A DNA stretch of 51,766 bases from an uncultured Telmatospirillum sp. (GCA_903858635.1 CAIOJO010000253.1:1-51766), one strand, 5' to 3'. Positions 25,292-33,754 are shown, counted from the stretch's first letter. The notes: generated from the letters alone by a model not told the origin. Made by a program: numbers and translations.

Positions 25292-26248
25292 TCAGCCCGT
25301 GGCAAGCCCCTCGTCGACCAGCGCATTGCCCGGGCGGCCGTGGATGTAGCCGTTGGCGAACGCGACGTTGGGCAGCAGTTCGGCCAACCGGGCGTCGGCC
25401 TCCGCTCCGTCCAGGCGGCCATCGAGAACGCCCCGGAACAGCTCGGCCACCGCCACCATGTCGCAGGACTGCGGCCACAGGCGGAAGCGGTCGACGCCCA
25501 GCCGGCGCAAGGCACCGATCTCGGGCAGCAGATCGAGATAATGATAGGACATGGTCTGGGTGCCGTTGACGGTCAGGAACGGCTTGCCGTCCATGGTGTC
25601 GACCTCCATGCCGTCCGGCTCGTCGCCGCAGACGTATTGGCAGCCGTCCTTGTGCAGGTTGCGCGACCGCGCGTGGTAGCAGCGCGCCGACATGGCCAAG
25701 GGCAGCCGGCCGAAGGCCTGCAGCTCGATCTCGACCGAAGCCTGCCGGGCCAGGATGGCGATGGTGGCGGCCGGCAATTCGGCAGGCAGGCAGGCCCGCA
25801 CCGCGCCCAGCCCGGCCAGATAGCCCAAGCTGCCCTCGTTGTAGACGTTGACATAGGGGCCGATGACGAAGGGCCGCCCGGCCAGGGCGGCGGCGACCGA
25901 GACATCGTTGGCCTCGACCAGCATGCCGGCGACTTCGGCCAGGGCGCTGACGTCCTGGCGCTCGCGTTCGGTCATCACCAGGGCCAGCGACGAGAGGACC
26001 ACTTCCTTGCCGGCGGCGGTCAGCCGCTCGATCACCTCGGCCAGGTATTTCTCGAAGAACGGCTGCCGCTTCGAACAGACCACCTCACCCAGATGGACAC
26101 TGTCCACCGACGCTTCGTCGGCAATGCGGAAATGGAAATCGCGCCAGGTTTCGGCCGGCCAGTTGAACAGCACCGGCCCCAGGGTCAGGCTCCCCGGTTT
26201 GCCGGTCTTCTCGGCGGCCTTCTTGCCGGCCTTGTCGGCGGCGCTCAA
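25292..26248 (-). CDS. ubiV: UbiV, U32-family protein of oxygen-independent ubiquinone synthesis
   Basis: The 318-residue protein belongs to the U32 peptidase-like family. It carries the conserved GEVVCSKR cysteine and a later cluster CYHARSRNLHKDGCQYVCG, the spacing expected for the four cysteines that hold a 4Fe-4S cluster in UbiV. UbiV acts with UbiU in O2-independent hydroxylation of the ubiquinone ring under anaerobiosis. The start is TTG at 26248, which overlaps the UbiU stop as TTGA. No better start exists in frame. It is the last gene of the ubiT-ubiU-ubiV run. Confidence 0.9.
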   Translation of the reverse strand: MSAADKAGKKAAEKTGKPGSLTLGPVLFNWPAETWRDFHFRIADEASVDSVHLGEVVCSKRQPFFEKYLAEVIERLTAAGKEVVLSSLALVMTERERQDVSALAEVAGMLVEANDVSVAAALAGRPFVIGPYVNVYNEGSLGYLAGLGAVRACLPAELPAATIAILARQASVEIELQAFGRLPLAMSARCYHARSRNLHKDGCQYVCGDEPDGMEVDTMDGKPFLTVNGTQTMSYHYLDLLPEIGALRRLGVDRFRLWPQSCDMVAVAELFRGVLDGRLDGAEADARLAELLPNVAFANGYIHGRPGNALVDEGLATG

Positions 26249-27237
26249 CGCCAGCTCCGTTCATAGGCGCCGGAGGTCTGCCGGCCACCCTCGGTGATGC
26301 CGTCCAGGGCGAAGGCCGGCGGCCGTTCCCCGCGCCGGATGGCGTCGACGCCCTGGCGGAAGGCCTTGACCACGGCGGAAACATAGGCCCGGCCGCGCTG
26401 CCGGCCCTCGATCTTGAAGGCGGTCACGCCGGCCGCGATCAATTCGGGCAGCAGGTCGAGGGTGTTGAGCGAGGTCGGCTCCTCGAACAGGTAGCTGAGC
26501 TTGCCATTGGCTTCGAAGCGGCCCTTGCACAGGGTCGGGTAGCCGGCCGGCTCGCCGGAACCGAAGGTGTTGATGGTGAAGCCGCCCAACTGGCTGATCA
26601 CCTTGTCGCCCTTTTCGATATAGCGAACATGGGCGGCCGGCGAACAGGCCCCGTTGATGTTCGGCGACTGCCCGGTGACGTAGGAGGACAGGGCGCAACG
26701 GCCTTCGGCCATGACACACAGCCCGCCGAACACGAAGACCTCCATCTCGACCGGGACGGCGGCCCCCAGCGCGGCGATCTCGGGGACGGTGAGGACCCGC
26801 GGCAGCACCGCACGGCGGATGCCGAACGCCTGGTGGTAGAAGCGGATCGCCTCGGCCGACGAGGCCGAGGCCTGGACCGACAGATGCAGGCGCAGATCGG
26901 GATGGGTCTTGGCCGCGTAGGCGCACAAGCCGATATCGGCCAGGATCACCGCATCGGCGCCCAGCCTGGCGGCGTCGTCCACCGCCTGGTGCCAGATCTC
27001 CGGCTGACCGGCGCGGGGAAAGGTGTTGATGGCGACCAGGACCTTGGCGCCCCGGTCATGGGCATAGGCGATGCCGTCGGCCAATTCGGGGCGGCTGAAA
27101 TTCAGGCCGGGAAAGTTGCGGGCATTGGTCTCGTCGCGGTAGCCCAGATAGACCGCGTCGGCCCCCGCATCGATCGCCGCCTTGAGCGCCGCCGGAGTCC
27201 CGGCCGGACAGATCAGTTCGACCGTCTCGGCACTCAT
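26245..27237 (-). CDS. ubiU: UbiU, U32-family protein of oxygen-independent ubiquinone synthesis
   Basis: The 330-residue protein starts MSAETVELICPAGTPAALKA and shows the U32 family blocks DAVYLG, LHLSVQASASS and VEMEVFVFGGLCVMAEGRC. The cysteines in CVMAEGRC, NGAC and PTLCKGRF correspond to the UbiU 4Fe-4S ligands. It forms a complex with UbiV for anaerobic ring hydroxylation of ubiquinone. The ATG at 27237 overlaps the UbiT stop as ATGA. The open frame further upstream is the shadow of UbiT. The stop overlaps the TTG of ubiV. Confidence 0.9.
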   Translation of the reverse strand: MSAETVELICPAGTPAALKAAIDAGADAVYLGYRDETNARNFPGLNFSRPELADGIAYAHDRGAKVLVAINTFPRAGQPEIWHQAVDDAARLGADAVILADIGLCAYAAKTHPDLRLHLSVQASASSAEAIRFYHQAFGIRRAVLPRVLTVPEIAALGAAVPVEMEVFVFGGLCVMAEGRCALSSYVTGQSPNINGACSPAAHVRYIEKGDKVISQLGGFTINTFGSGEPAGYPTLCKGRFEANGKLSYLFEEPTSLNTLDLLPELIAAGVTAFKIEGRQRGRAYVSAVVKAFRQGVDAIRRGERPPAFALDGITEGGRQTSGAYERSWR

Positions 27238-27917
27238 GCGCGGGACTCGCGATGCCGCAGGCTGCGCCGCAGGGTGCCGATTTCCTCTTCCAACTCGCCC
27301 AGCCGGGCCGACTGGGCATCGGCGCCGCGCAGGGCGGGACCGAGCAGGGCCGAGCGGACCAGATCCATGTCGCGGGCCAGGCGGCCGAACACCCAGCTGC
27401 CGACCCCGACGAGGTGACGCAATGGCCGCGCCAATGGGCCGAGGGTGGCGGCGAAGTCGGCTTCGAGATCGATGCCGGCGCCATCCACCGCGTTGCGCAA
27501 GGCCAGAACCACTTCGGTATCGCCTTCGAACACCAATTGCCGCGAGAAGAAGGCGGCATCGCCGTCGATGCGGCCCTCGGCCAGGGCGAACAGCATGGCC
27601 AACGGGCCGCGAATCAGGGCCGAGGTTTCGGCGCCGGCAAAGTCGCGGCATACCGTCAACCGGGGCCGCTCGGGCGCCGGCTCGAGGAGCAGGACGAAGG
27701 GCAGATCCACCGGGTCGATGCCGATCACCGCCTCGGGATAGGGAGCCAGCCGGTCGAGAATGTCGGGGTGACGGCGCCGCACCACCGCCAGAATGGCGTC
27801 GAACAGCGGTTGCAACAGCCGCGGCGGCACCGGAGCCAGGGCCAGGCCAGCCAGCAATACCGGCGAAAACGGCGGGTCGACCGGACGCGAGGACCGTTCC
27901 CTGTCTTGGGGTGACAT
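27234..27917 (-). CDS. ubiT: UbiT, SCP2 sterol-carrier-like accessory protein for anaerobic ubiquinone synthesis
   Basis: The 227-residue protein fits the SCP2-like lipid-binding fold, with a hydrophobic start region (PVLLAGLALAPVPPRLLQPL) and the motifs GPLAMLFALAEGRIDGDAAF and LVFEGDTEVVLALRNAVDG. UbiT is proposed to hold hydrophobic ubiquinone intermediates in the anaerobic pathway. The ATG at 27917 is preferred because AGGAG lies upstream; a GTG at 28022 overlapping the previous gene is also in frame. The gene order ubiT-ubiU-ubiV supports the call. The final 60 residues add a coiled-coil tail (LGELEEEIGTLRRSLR). Confidence 0.87.
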   Translation of the reverse strand: MSPQDRERSSRPVDPPFSPVLLAGLALAPVPPRLLQPLFDAILAVVRRRHPDILDRLAPYPEAVIGIDPVDLPFVLLLEPAPERPRLTVCRDFAGAETSALIRGPLAMLFALAEGRIDGDAAFFSRQLVFEGDTEVVLALRNAVDGAGIDLEADFAATLGPLARPLRHLVGVGSWVFGRLARDMDLVRSALLGPALRGADAQSARLGELEEEIGTLRRSLRHRESRA

Positions 27918-28014
27918 CACCGGATCAACTCCTGCTGCGGGCCCCGAGAACCCTTCCGGGGCGGCAATCGAGCCAGAGAAAAGCACCCGTGGCCGCGCCG
28001 CGTCAAGGATAGCG

Positions 28015-28524
28015 TCAGCCACCCTTCAGCAAGCGGCTAAACAAGGCCCCCATTTCCGGTCCGTCCCATGCCGCGATGCCTTCGAAGCGGCCCACCTCGC
28101 GCCCCTCACGGTCGAGAATGAGGGCGGTCGGCACGCCGCGCAGTCCCAAAGGCCGGACGCTTTCGGACTTGGGATCGAGATATTCGGCAAGATGGGCGAT
28201 CTTCAGCTCGCCATAGAATTGGTCGACCAGCGGGCGCCCGCCGCGATCGACCGAGACCGCCACCACCTCGAGGCCCTGTGCTCCCAACCGCTCCTGCAGC
28301 CGGTCGAGGGCGGGGAACTCGGCTCGGCACGGGGCGCACCAGGTCGCCCAGTAGTCGAGGACCACCACTTTTCCCTTGAAGTCGCCGAGGCTGACCGGCT
28401 TGCCGTTCTGATCGGTGAAGCCGATTGCCGGCACGGCGACCGGCGCATGCTCGCCGCCCAGCGCGGCAGCCCGGCAGGGGCCGGCCAGCAGGCAGAACAG
28501 CAACACGAGGAAGCGGCGCCCCAT
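28015..28524 (-). CDS. TlpA-like thioredoxin-fold protein
   Basis: The 169-residue protein has an N-terminal hydrophobic signal (RRFLVLLFCLLAGPCRAAA) and a thioredoxin fold with the redox motif WCAPC in DYWATWCAPCRAEFP. GVPTALILDREG supplies the cis-proline loop. TlpA/ResA-type proteins act in the periplasm on disulfides of cytochromes or other partners. The ATG at 28524 has GGAG eight bases upstream. It lies between menA-like and ubiT genes, so it may share their transcript. The redox partner is not identified. Confidence 0.88.
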   Translation of the reverse strand: MGRRFLVLLFCLLAGPCRAAALGGEHAPVAVPAIGFTDQNGKPVSLGDFKGKVVVLDYWATWCAPCRAEFPALDRLQERLGAQGLEVVAVSVDRGGRPLVDQFYGELKIAHLAEYLDPKSESVRPLGLRGVPTALILDREGREVGRFEGIAAWDGPEMGALFSRLLKGG

Positions 28525-28538
28525 CACGCGATCTCCGA

Positions 28539-29450
28539 TCACAGCAAAAGACCAACACAGAGTAGCAGGCCGAAGGCCAATTGCAGCATAGCGGTGCGGG
28601 CCAGGTAAAGGTTCAGGCCGCGCGCCCGCGGATGGCCGGCGAAACCCTTGACCAGCAGCAGGGCGATGGGCAGGGCGCCATAGGCGAGCCACCACGGGTG
28701 TCCGGCCGGCAGCAAGGCGCCCAGCGCCGCCACCAGGCCGAACGGCAGCAGCACCAGGGCGTCATAGATCAGCGGCGTCAGTCGTGGTCCGGCCACCATG
28801 GCCAGGGTGCGCCGGCCGACCAGGGCATCGCTTTCCACGTCGCGGTGATTGTTGACCAGGAGCACCGCCGCAGCGAACAGGCCGATCGCCGTTCCGGCGA
28901 TCCAGGCGGCGGGGTTCAAGTTGCGGGCGTTCAGCCAATAGGTGGCGCCGACGGCGACGATGCCGAAGAACAGCACCACGAACAGTTCGCCCAACGGCGA
29001 ATAGGCGATGCGCCACGGACCGGCCGAATAGGCGAGCCCGGCCAGGATCGCCACAATCCCGACGCCAAGGATCGGCCAGCCGCCGGACTGCACCAGGATC
29101 AGGCCGCTGGCGGCGGCGAGCCCGAAGCAAAGATAGGCCCCGCGCTTGACCTGGGCGGCCGACAACAGGCCGAGTGCGGTAACCCGCGGCGGCCCCAGCC
29201 GCAAGGGACCGTCGCCGCCATGTTCGAAATCGGCGGCGTCGTTATGCAGATTGGTGCCGACCTGAATGCCCATCGCTCCGACCAATGCGGCCACACCGAC
29301 CACCCAGTCGATTCGCCCGGTTTCGACCCAGGCCAGGCATAGGCCGACCAGCACCGGCACGATCGACAGGCTCAAGGTGCGCGGCCGCACCGCCATCACC
29401 CAGACCCCGAAGGCGGAAACGGTGCGTGGTGCGGTTTGCATGGCGGTCAT
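28539..29450 (-). CDS. menA: MenA-like polyprenyltransferase
   Basis: The 303-residue membrane protein has about eight or nine hydrophobic segments. It shows the UbiA-superfamily motifs in MenA form: TNLHNDAADFEHGGD followed by RLGPPRV, and NNHRDVESDALVGRRTLA, which matches the NNLRD...D...GK/RTL motif of MenA rather than the UbiA motif. The expected reaction is prenylation of 1,4-dihydroxy-2-naphthoate to demethylmenaquinone. The ATG at 29450 overlaps the upstream gene stop as ATGA. It sits in a cluster with ubiquinone genes, so the organism may use both quinones. The family is well supported; the product is inferred. Confidence 0.8.
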   Translation of the reverse strand: MTAMQTAPRTVSAFGVWVMAVRPRTLSLSIVPVLVGLCLAWVETGRIDWVVGVAALVGAMGIQVGTNLHNDAADFEHGGDGPLRLGPPRVTALGLLSAAQVKRGAYLCFGLAAASGLILVQSGGWPILGVGIVAILAGLAYSAGPWRIAYSPLGELFVVLFFGIVAVGATYWLNARNLNPAAWIAGTAIGLFAAAVLLVNNHRDVESDALVGRRTLAMVAGPRLTPLIYDALVLLPFGLVAALGALLPAGHPWWLAYGALPIALLLVKGFAGHPRARGLNLYLARTAMLQLAFGLLLCVGLLL

Positions 29451-29974
29451 GGGGGCGCCCCGCAATATGAGGGAGGAATGTTCGCCGCGACAGTGTTCCC
29501 CGCCGCCGCAGTCGCGGCATACAAGGCTTGGGCCCGATGCTCGAAGGCGGCGATGGTGGCCCGCTCGATGTCCGGCAAGCCCAACCGGGCGACGGTTGCC
29601 ACCATGCGGGAGCGAAACGCCGCGGCGAAGGAACAGGCGAGCCGGCTTCCCCGGTGGGACGGCGACAACCGCCAAGCCAGACGAAAATCGCGCCACGGGC
29701 CGTTATCGGAACTGATCACCAGCCGCGACGGGGCGTCGAACTCGGCCAGGCTGACGAACCGGCTGCGCAGCGGGCCGAAGCGGACCAGGTTGTCGACCCG
29801 CCAGCGGTCGCCGTCGCGATCCAACACGCGGGTGGCGACACAGCCGGGAATGAAACTGGGATAGCTTTCGATATCGGCGATCAGCCCGAACAACTGGTCG
29901 ACGCTATAGTGCGGAAAGGCCCGGGTCCAGCCGCCGGCCAGGGTGGTCGCATCGCGATGGGCCAACGGGTTCAT
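29447..29974 (-). CDS. COQ10/RatA-type START-domain protein
   Basis: The 175-residue protein matches the polyketide cyclase/START family, with the lead strand TRAFPHYSVDQLFGLIADIE, then YPSFIPGCVATRV and RFVSLAEFDAPSRLVI. COQ10-like proteins bind quinone and help it function in respiration; RatA-type proteins affect ribosomes. The neighbouring menA-like and ubi genes favour a quinone-binding role. The ATG at 29974 (MNPLAHRD) is preceded by GGGGAG. An alternative start MSQLVP further upstream is possible. It overlaps the next gene as ATGA. Confidence 0.78.
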   Translation of the reverse strand: MNPLAHRDATTLAGGWTRAFPHYSVDQLFGLIADIESYPSFIPGCVATRVLDRDGDRWRVDNLVRFGPLRSRFVSLAEFDAPSRLVISSDNGPWRDFRLAWRLSPSHRGSRLACSFAAAFRSRMVATVARLGLPDIERATIAAFEHRAQALYAATAAAGNTVAANIPPSYCGAPP

Positions 29975-30069
29975 GCGGTCTCGCGGCTCCCCTGCAGCGG
30001 GCACCAATTGTGACATTGTTAACCCGGGATGGCCCTCGGGTCCAGCCCGCCGCGTGCATTCCTGCCCTG

Positions 30070-30759
30070 TCAGTCGAGCGGGGACCGGCCGAAAAGGTCG
30101 CCGTGCAGGTACAACACCACGCCATAGGCCAGCAAACCCAGCAGCGCCCGCCACAACAGGCCCGGTGACGCGGCCGAACCGGTCTGCCCCCCGGCGAACG
30201 GCAGGTTCGATGTGCCGGCGGCCAGGCGCCCCCACTCGGCCGCGCCCAATTGCTGGACACGACGCCGGTCGAACAGCCGGGTGCCCATCAGGCTGAAGCC
30301 CCCCAGGGCGCCGAACAGCAGCAAGGCGCGCAATTCGCCGTTGGCGAACAGATGCGCTGCCGCCCACAGAGTGGCCGCCCACAGCACCGGATGGCGGGTG
30401 ATGGCGATGACGCCCGGCCGGGCCGGGTCGAAATTCCGGGCGCCCATGCCCAGGGAAAAAGGATTGGGACTGGTCAGCCCGGCCACCAGCAGGATGCAGG
30501 CGAAGGGCATCACCAGCAGCGGCACCCAGCGGGTCCATTGGTGGAAACCCCACAGCTCGACATAGGGCGCCTCCAAGGTGGCGACGATCAGCCAGACCAG
30601 GGTCGCGGTACCGATCAGCGAGTGCAGGATCAGATAGGGCCGGTGGCCAAGGGCGGCGATCAGCCTGGCCCGCAGCCGCGGCAAGGCGGGCAGGCTATGG
30701 CTGGCGAAAAACAGGACCAGCGCCGCGCCGACCTCGCCGAACCCTTCGAACGACAGCAT
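30070..30759 (-). CDS. nnrU: NnrU family membrane protein
   Basis: The 229-residue protein has about five or six hydrophobic helices and the NnrU family signature around SHSLPALPRLRARLIAALG, followed by TSPNPFSLGM and ITRHPVLWAATLWA. NnrU is linked to nitrite/nitric oxide respiration, but its biochemical role is not established. The ATG at 30759 has GGGAGG seven bases upstream. It is divergent from norC, and a TTG-N8-CAA site lies 58 bases before its start. It ends 95 bases before the COQ10-like gene start. Confidence 0.86.
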   Translation of the reverse strand: MLSFEGFGEVGAALVLFFASHSLPALPRLRARLIAALGHRPYLILHSLIGTATLVWLIVATLEAPYVELWGFHQWTRWVPLLVMPFACILLVAGLTSPNPFSLGMGARNFDPARPGVIAITRHPVLWAATLWAAAHLFANGELRALLLFGALGGFSLMGTRLFDRRRVQQLGAAEWGRLAAGTSNLPFAGGQTGSAASPGLLWRALLGLLAYGVVLYLHGDLFGRSPLD

Positions 30760-30816
30760 GATTTTGCCTCCCAGGGGAATAGGCGAGAAGCGTGAACAGG
30801 CGTCGAGCCGGCCGCC

Positions 30817-30830
30817 TTGATCGAACGCAA
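30817..30830. promoter_or_regulatory. Candidate FNR/NnrR-type operator
   Basis: The palindrome CTTG-N8-CAAG at 30816-30831 contains TTG-N8-CAA, the half-site spacing bound by FNR/CRP-family NO regulators such as NnrR and Dnr. It is 58 bases upstream of nnrU and 157 bases upstream of norC. Its left half is the full TTGAT of an FNR box; its right half is poorer. A second copy closer to norC was not found. Confidence 0.5.
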
Positions 30831-30987
30831 GTTGCCGTCGTAGCCGAGGCGCATGACCAACGTCAAGGAGGCTGACGCCAGCGCGGGCTAGACAATCGGC
30901 AGCCATTCGCCGCCTGGCCGAGCCCTCCTTTAATCCGAGCCGCTCACTCAGGTTTGGTGGCCATGTTTTGAACCGAGGAGGGGAGCC

Positions 30988-31431
30988 ATGTCGGAGAGAC
31001 TGACCAAGTCAGCCGCCAGAAACATCTTTTTCGGGGGAACGATATTCTTTTTTGTCGTCTTCGTTGCCCTGGTCGCCCAAAGCTTTTCCTACGCCAGCAC
31101 CAACGGCGTCGTCACCAGCCCGTCGATTGCCCATGGCAAGCGGGTCTGGGAGCGGCATGCCTGCTTCGACTGCCACACCCTGTTCGGCGAGGGCGCCCGC
31201 TACGCGCCCGAGCTCGGGCAGGTCTGGCTGCGCTACGGCGGCGCCGAGGATCCGGACGGGGCGCGTGAGCGGCTCAAGGATTGGATCAAGTCGCAGCCGA
31301 CGCGGGTCGAAGGCCGCCACCAGATGCCGAACTTCCATCTGAACGAGACCGATCTCGACAGCCTGGTCGACTTCCTGCGCTACACCAGCGGCATCAACAC
31401 GCAGAACTGGCCGCCGAAGGGCAAGAGCTGA
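30988..31431 (+). CDS. norC: NorC, cytochrome c subunit of nitric oxide reductase
   Basis: The 147-residue protein has an N-terminal membrane anchor (about residues 13-33) and a haem c site CFDCH (Cys59, Cys62, His63) in HACFDCHTLFGEGARYAPEL. A C-terminal QMPNF supplies the methionine ligand. NorC passes electrons to NorB in the inner membrane, facing the periplasm. The ATG at 30988 follows a GAGGAGGGGAG ribosome binding site. It is the first gene of the norCB transcript, 21 bases before norB. Expression under NO or low oxygen is inferred from the TTG-N8-CAA site upstream. Confidence 0.96.
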   Translation: MSERLTKSAARNIFFGGTIFFFVVFVALVAQSFSYASTNGVVTSPSIAHGKRVWERHACFDCHTLFGEGARYAPELGQVWLRYGGAEDPDGARERLKDWIKSQPTRVEGRHQMPNFHLNETDLDSLVDFLRYTSGINTQNWPPKGKS

Positions 31432-31452
31432 GCCGAGAGGGGAGATTGTACG

Positions 31453-32799
31453 ATGAAATACGAATCGCAACAGGTCGCCAAACTGTACTTCATTGGCGCA
31501 TTGACTTTGTTCGCCGCCCAGATCGTCTTCGGCCTGCTCGGCGCGCTCCTTTACGTGGTGCCGACCGCCCTGCCCGATTTCCTGCCGTTCAGCGTGGTGC
31601 GGATGATCCATACCAACGCGCTGGTCGTCTGGCTGTTGATGGGCTTTTTCGGGGCGACCTATTTCCTGCTGCCCGAGGAAACCGAGACCGAACTCTATAG
31701 TCCGTTCCTCGCCAAACTGCAGTTCTGGCTGTTCTTCGGCGCCGCCGGCGCCGCGGTGGTCGGCTATCTGTTCGGCTATTACGACGGACGCTCCTATCTC
31801 GAACAGCCGATGGTGATCAAGGTCGGCATCGTCGTCGTCGCCCTGATGTTCCTGTTCAATTGCTCGATGACGGTGCTGAAGGGCCGCAAGACGGTGATCA
31901 GCAACATCCTGCTGCTCGGGCTGTGGGGCATCGCCGTCTTCTTCCTGTTCGCCTTCTACAACCCGGCCAATGTCATCCTCGACAAGATGTTCTGGTGGTG
32001 GGTCGTCCATCTGTGGGTCGAAGGGGTGTGGGAAGTGGTCATGGCCTCGATCCTCGCCTTCCTGATCATCAAGCTGACCGGCGTCGATCGCGAGGTGGTC
32101 GAGAAGTGGCTGTATGTGATCGTCGGCCTGGCCCTGTTCACCGGCATCCTGGGAACCGGCCACCACTACTACTGGATCGGCACCCCCGCCTATTGGCAGT
32201 GGATCGGCTCGGTGTTCTCGGCCCTCGAAGTGGCACCGTTCTTCGCCATGGTGGTCTTCAGCTTCATGATGGTGTGGAAAGGCGGCCGTGATCATCCCAA
32301 CAAGGCGGCCCTGCTGTGGACCCTGGGCTGCGCGGTCACTGCCTTCTTCGGCGCCGGCGTCTGGGGCTTCATGCATACCCTCGCCCCGATCAACTACTAT
32401 TCGCACGGCACCCAGGTCACCGCGGCGCACGGCCATCTGGCCTTCTACGGTGCCTATGCGATGATCAACCTGGCGATGATCACCTATGCGATGCCGCAGC
32501 TGATGCGCCGCGCGCCCTACAACCAGCTGCTCAACATGTGGAGCTTCTGGCTCACCACCAGCGGCGTGCTGTTCATGACCTTCACCCTGACCTTCGCCGG
32601 CATCGTGCAGACCCATCTGCAGGGCGTTCTGGGCATGTCCTACATGGAAGTGCAGGACCAGCTCGGCCTGTTCTACTGGATGCGGCTGGGTGCCGGCGTC
32701 GCCACCGCCTGCGGAGTCGTTCTCTACATCGTCTCCATCCTCGTGCCCATGGGCGCTCCGGCCATCACCCCGGCCGGCCGCGTCCAGCCGGCCGAGTAA
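31453..32799 (+). CDS. norB: NorB, catalytic subunit of nitric oxide reductase
   Basis: The 448-residue membrane protein with twelve predicted helices matches cNOR NorB. The low-spin haem and FeB ligands appear in IHTNALVVW, HLWVEGVWEVVM, HHYYWIG and HGHLAFYG, and the conserved glutamates of the catalytic site are present in HLWVEGVWE. With NorC it reduces two NO to N2O. The length agrees with short cytochrome c-dependent NORs, not quinol-dependent qNOR. It ends at TAA 32797-32799, followed by a strong terminator. Confidence 0.97.
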   Translation: MKYESQQVAKLYFIGALTLFAAQIVFGLLGALLYVVPTALPDFLPFSVVRMIHTNALVVWLLMGFFGATYFLLPEETETELYSPFLAKLQFWLFFGAAGAAVVGYLFGYYDGRSYLEQPMVIKVGIVVVALMFLFNCSMTVLKGRKTVISNILLLGLWGIAVFFLFAFYNPANVILDKMFWWWVVHLWVEGVWEVVMASILAFLIIKLTGVDREVVEKWLYVIVGLALFTGILGTGHHYYWIGTPAYWQWIGSVFSALEVAPFFAMVVFSFMMVWKGGRDHPNKAALLWTLGCAVTAFFGAGVWGFMHTLAPINYYSHGTQVTAAHGHLAFYGAYAMINLAMITYAMPQLMRRAPYNQLLNMWSFWLTTSGVLFMTFTLTFAGIVQTHLQGVLGMSYMEVQDQLGLFYWMRLGAGVATACGVVLYIVSILVPMGAPAITPAGRVQPAE

Positions 32800-32807
32800 G
32801 GAGACGC

Positions 32808-32847
32808 GAGAGGCGGCGGCGCCCCTGGCTGCCGCCTCTCTTTTCTT
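32808..32847 (+). terminator. Rho-independent terminator after norB
   Basis: A perfect 10-base stem (GAGAGGCGGC at 32808-32817, GCCGCCTCTC at 32831-32840) with a 13-base loop is followed by TTTTCTT. It begins nine bases after the norB stop, so norCB should end here and norQDEF should have its own promoter or depend on readthrough. Confidence 0.9.
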
Positions 32848-32851
32848 GGTT

Positions 32852-32931
32852 CGTCATTCCCGCGAAGGCGGGACTCCATCCGGCCGCAGATCGCGGCGTC
32901 GACATGGGCCCCCGCTGCCGCGGGGGTGACG
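32852..32931. repeat. Inverted pair of GTCATTCCCGCG-type palindromic repeats
   Basis: The element at 32852-32879 begins CGTCATTCCCGCG. The element at 32904-32931 is its inverted, variant copy. Each contains a small GC palindrome (CCCGC/GCGGG). This repeat class is widespread between genes in proteobacteria. Here it lies between the norB terminator and norQ, so promoter sequence for norQ has only the last 20 or so bases before the gene to itself, or overlaps the repeats. Confidence 0.8.
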
Positions 32932-32953
32932 ATGAAACAGAAGGAACTGTCCC

Positions 32954-33754
32954 ATGTTGGCCGAACGAGCTGCCTTGCGCGAGATTCCCTTCTATCTGCC
33001 GACCGGGGACGAATGCGCCCTGTTCGAGCAGGCCTACCGACAACACCTGCCACTGCTGCTGAAGGGGCCGACCGGCTGCGGCAAGACCCGCTTCGTCGCC
33101 CATATGGCGGCGCGGCTGGGCCGCCCCCTCTACACCGTGTCCTGCCACGACGACCTGACCGCCGCCGACCTGACCGGCCGCTACCTGCTGCAGGGCGGCG
33201 AGACCGTGTGGACCGACGGGCCGCTGACCCGCGCGGTGCGCGACGGCGGCATCTGCTATCTCGACGAAGTGGTCGAGGCGCGCAAGGACGTCACCGTGGT
33301 GCTGCATCCGCTGACCGACGACCGGCGCATCCTGCCGCTCGAGCGCACCGGCGAGACCCTCGAGGCGCCGCCCGAATTCATGCTGGTGGTCAGCTACAAC
33401 CCCGGCTACCAGAACATCCTCAAATCCCTCAAGCCGTCGACCCGCCAGCGCTTCATCGCCATGGCCTTCGATTTCCCGCCGATCGACGCCGAGACCCGTG
33501 TCGTCGCCGCCGAATCCGGGCTGTCGGAAGACCGCGTCAAGCCGCTGGTGCTGCTGGCCCAGCGGTTGCGCCAGATGAAAGGCCACGACCTGGAGGAAGG
33601 GGTATCGACCCGCCTGCTGGTCTATTGCGCCACCCTGCTGCGTGCCGGCATCGCCTGGGACGTCGCCGTGCGGGCCGCCATCATCGAACCGCTGACCGAC
33701 GAGGACGACGTCAAGCACGGTCTGATCGAAGCCATCACCGCCATACTGGGATGA
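32954..33754 (+). CDS. norQ: NorQ, MoxR-type AAA+ ATPase for NOR activation
   Basis: The 266-residue protein is a CbbQ/NirQ/NorQ-type AAA+ ATPase with Walker A GPTGCGKT (residues 38-45) and Walker B ICYLDEVVEA, followed by VVSYNPGYQN near the sensor region. NorQ works with NorD to insert iron into the FeB site of NorB. The ATG at 32954 follows AAGGAAC. Twelve bases separate it from norD, with the norD ribosome binding site between them. Confidence 0.93.
   Translation: MLAERAALREIPFYLPTGDECALFEQAYRQHLPLLLKGPTGCGKTRFVAHMAARLGRPLYTVSCHDDLTAADLTGRYLLQGGETVWTDGPLTRAVRDGGICYLDEVVEARKDVTVVLHPLTDDRRILPLERTGETLEAPPEFMLVVSYNPGYQNILKSLKPSTRQRFIAMAFDFPPIDAETRVVAAESGLSEDRVKPLVLLAQRLRQMKGHDLEEGVSTRLLVYCATLLRAGIAWDVAVRAAIIEPLTDEDDVKHGLIEAITAILG

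Noticed and set aside
30005-30025. FNR-like site TTGTGACATTGTTAA upstream of the COQ10-like gene
   Set aside because: The right half does not match CAA at the needed spacing; it could be chance in an AT-rich patch.
31009-32616. Open frame of 535 codons on the minus strand across norC and norB
   Set aside because: Shadow of norB with Asp/His/Gln-rich, non-domain sequence.
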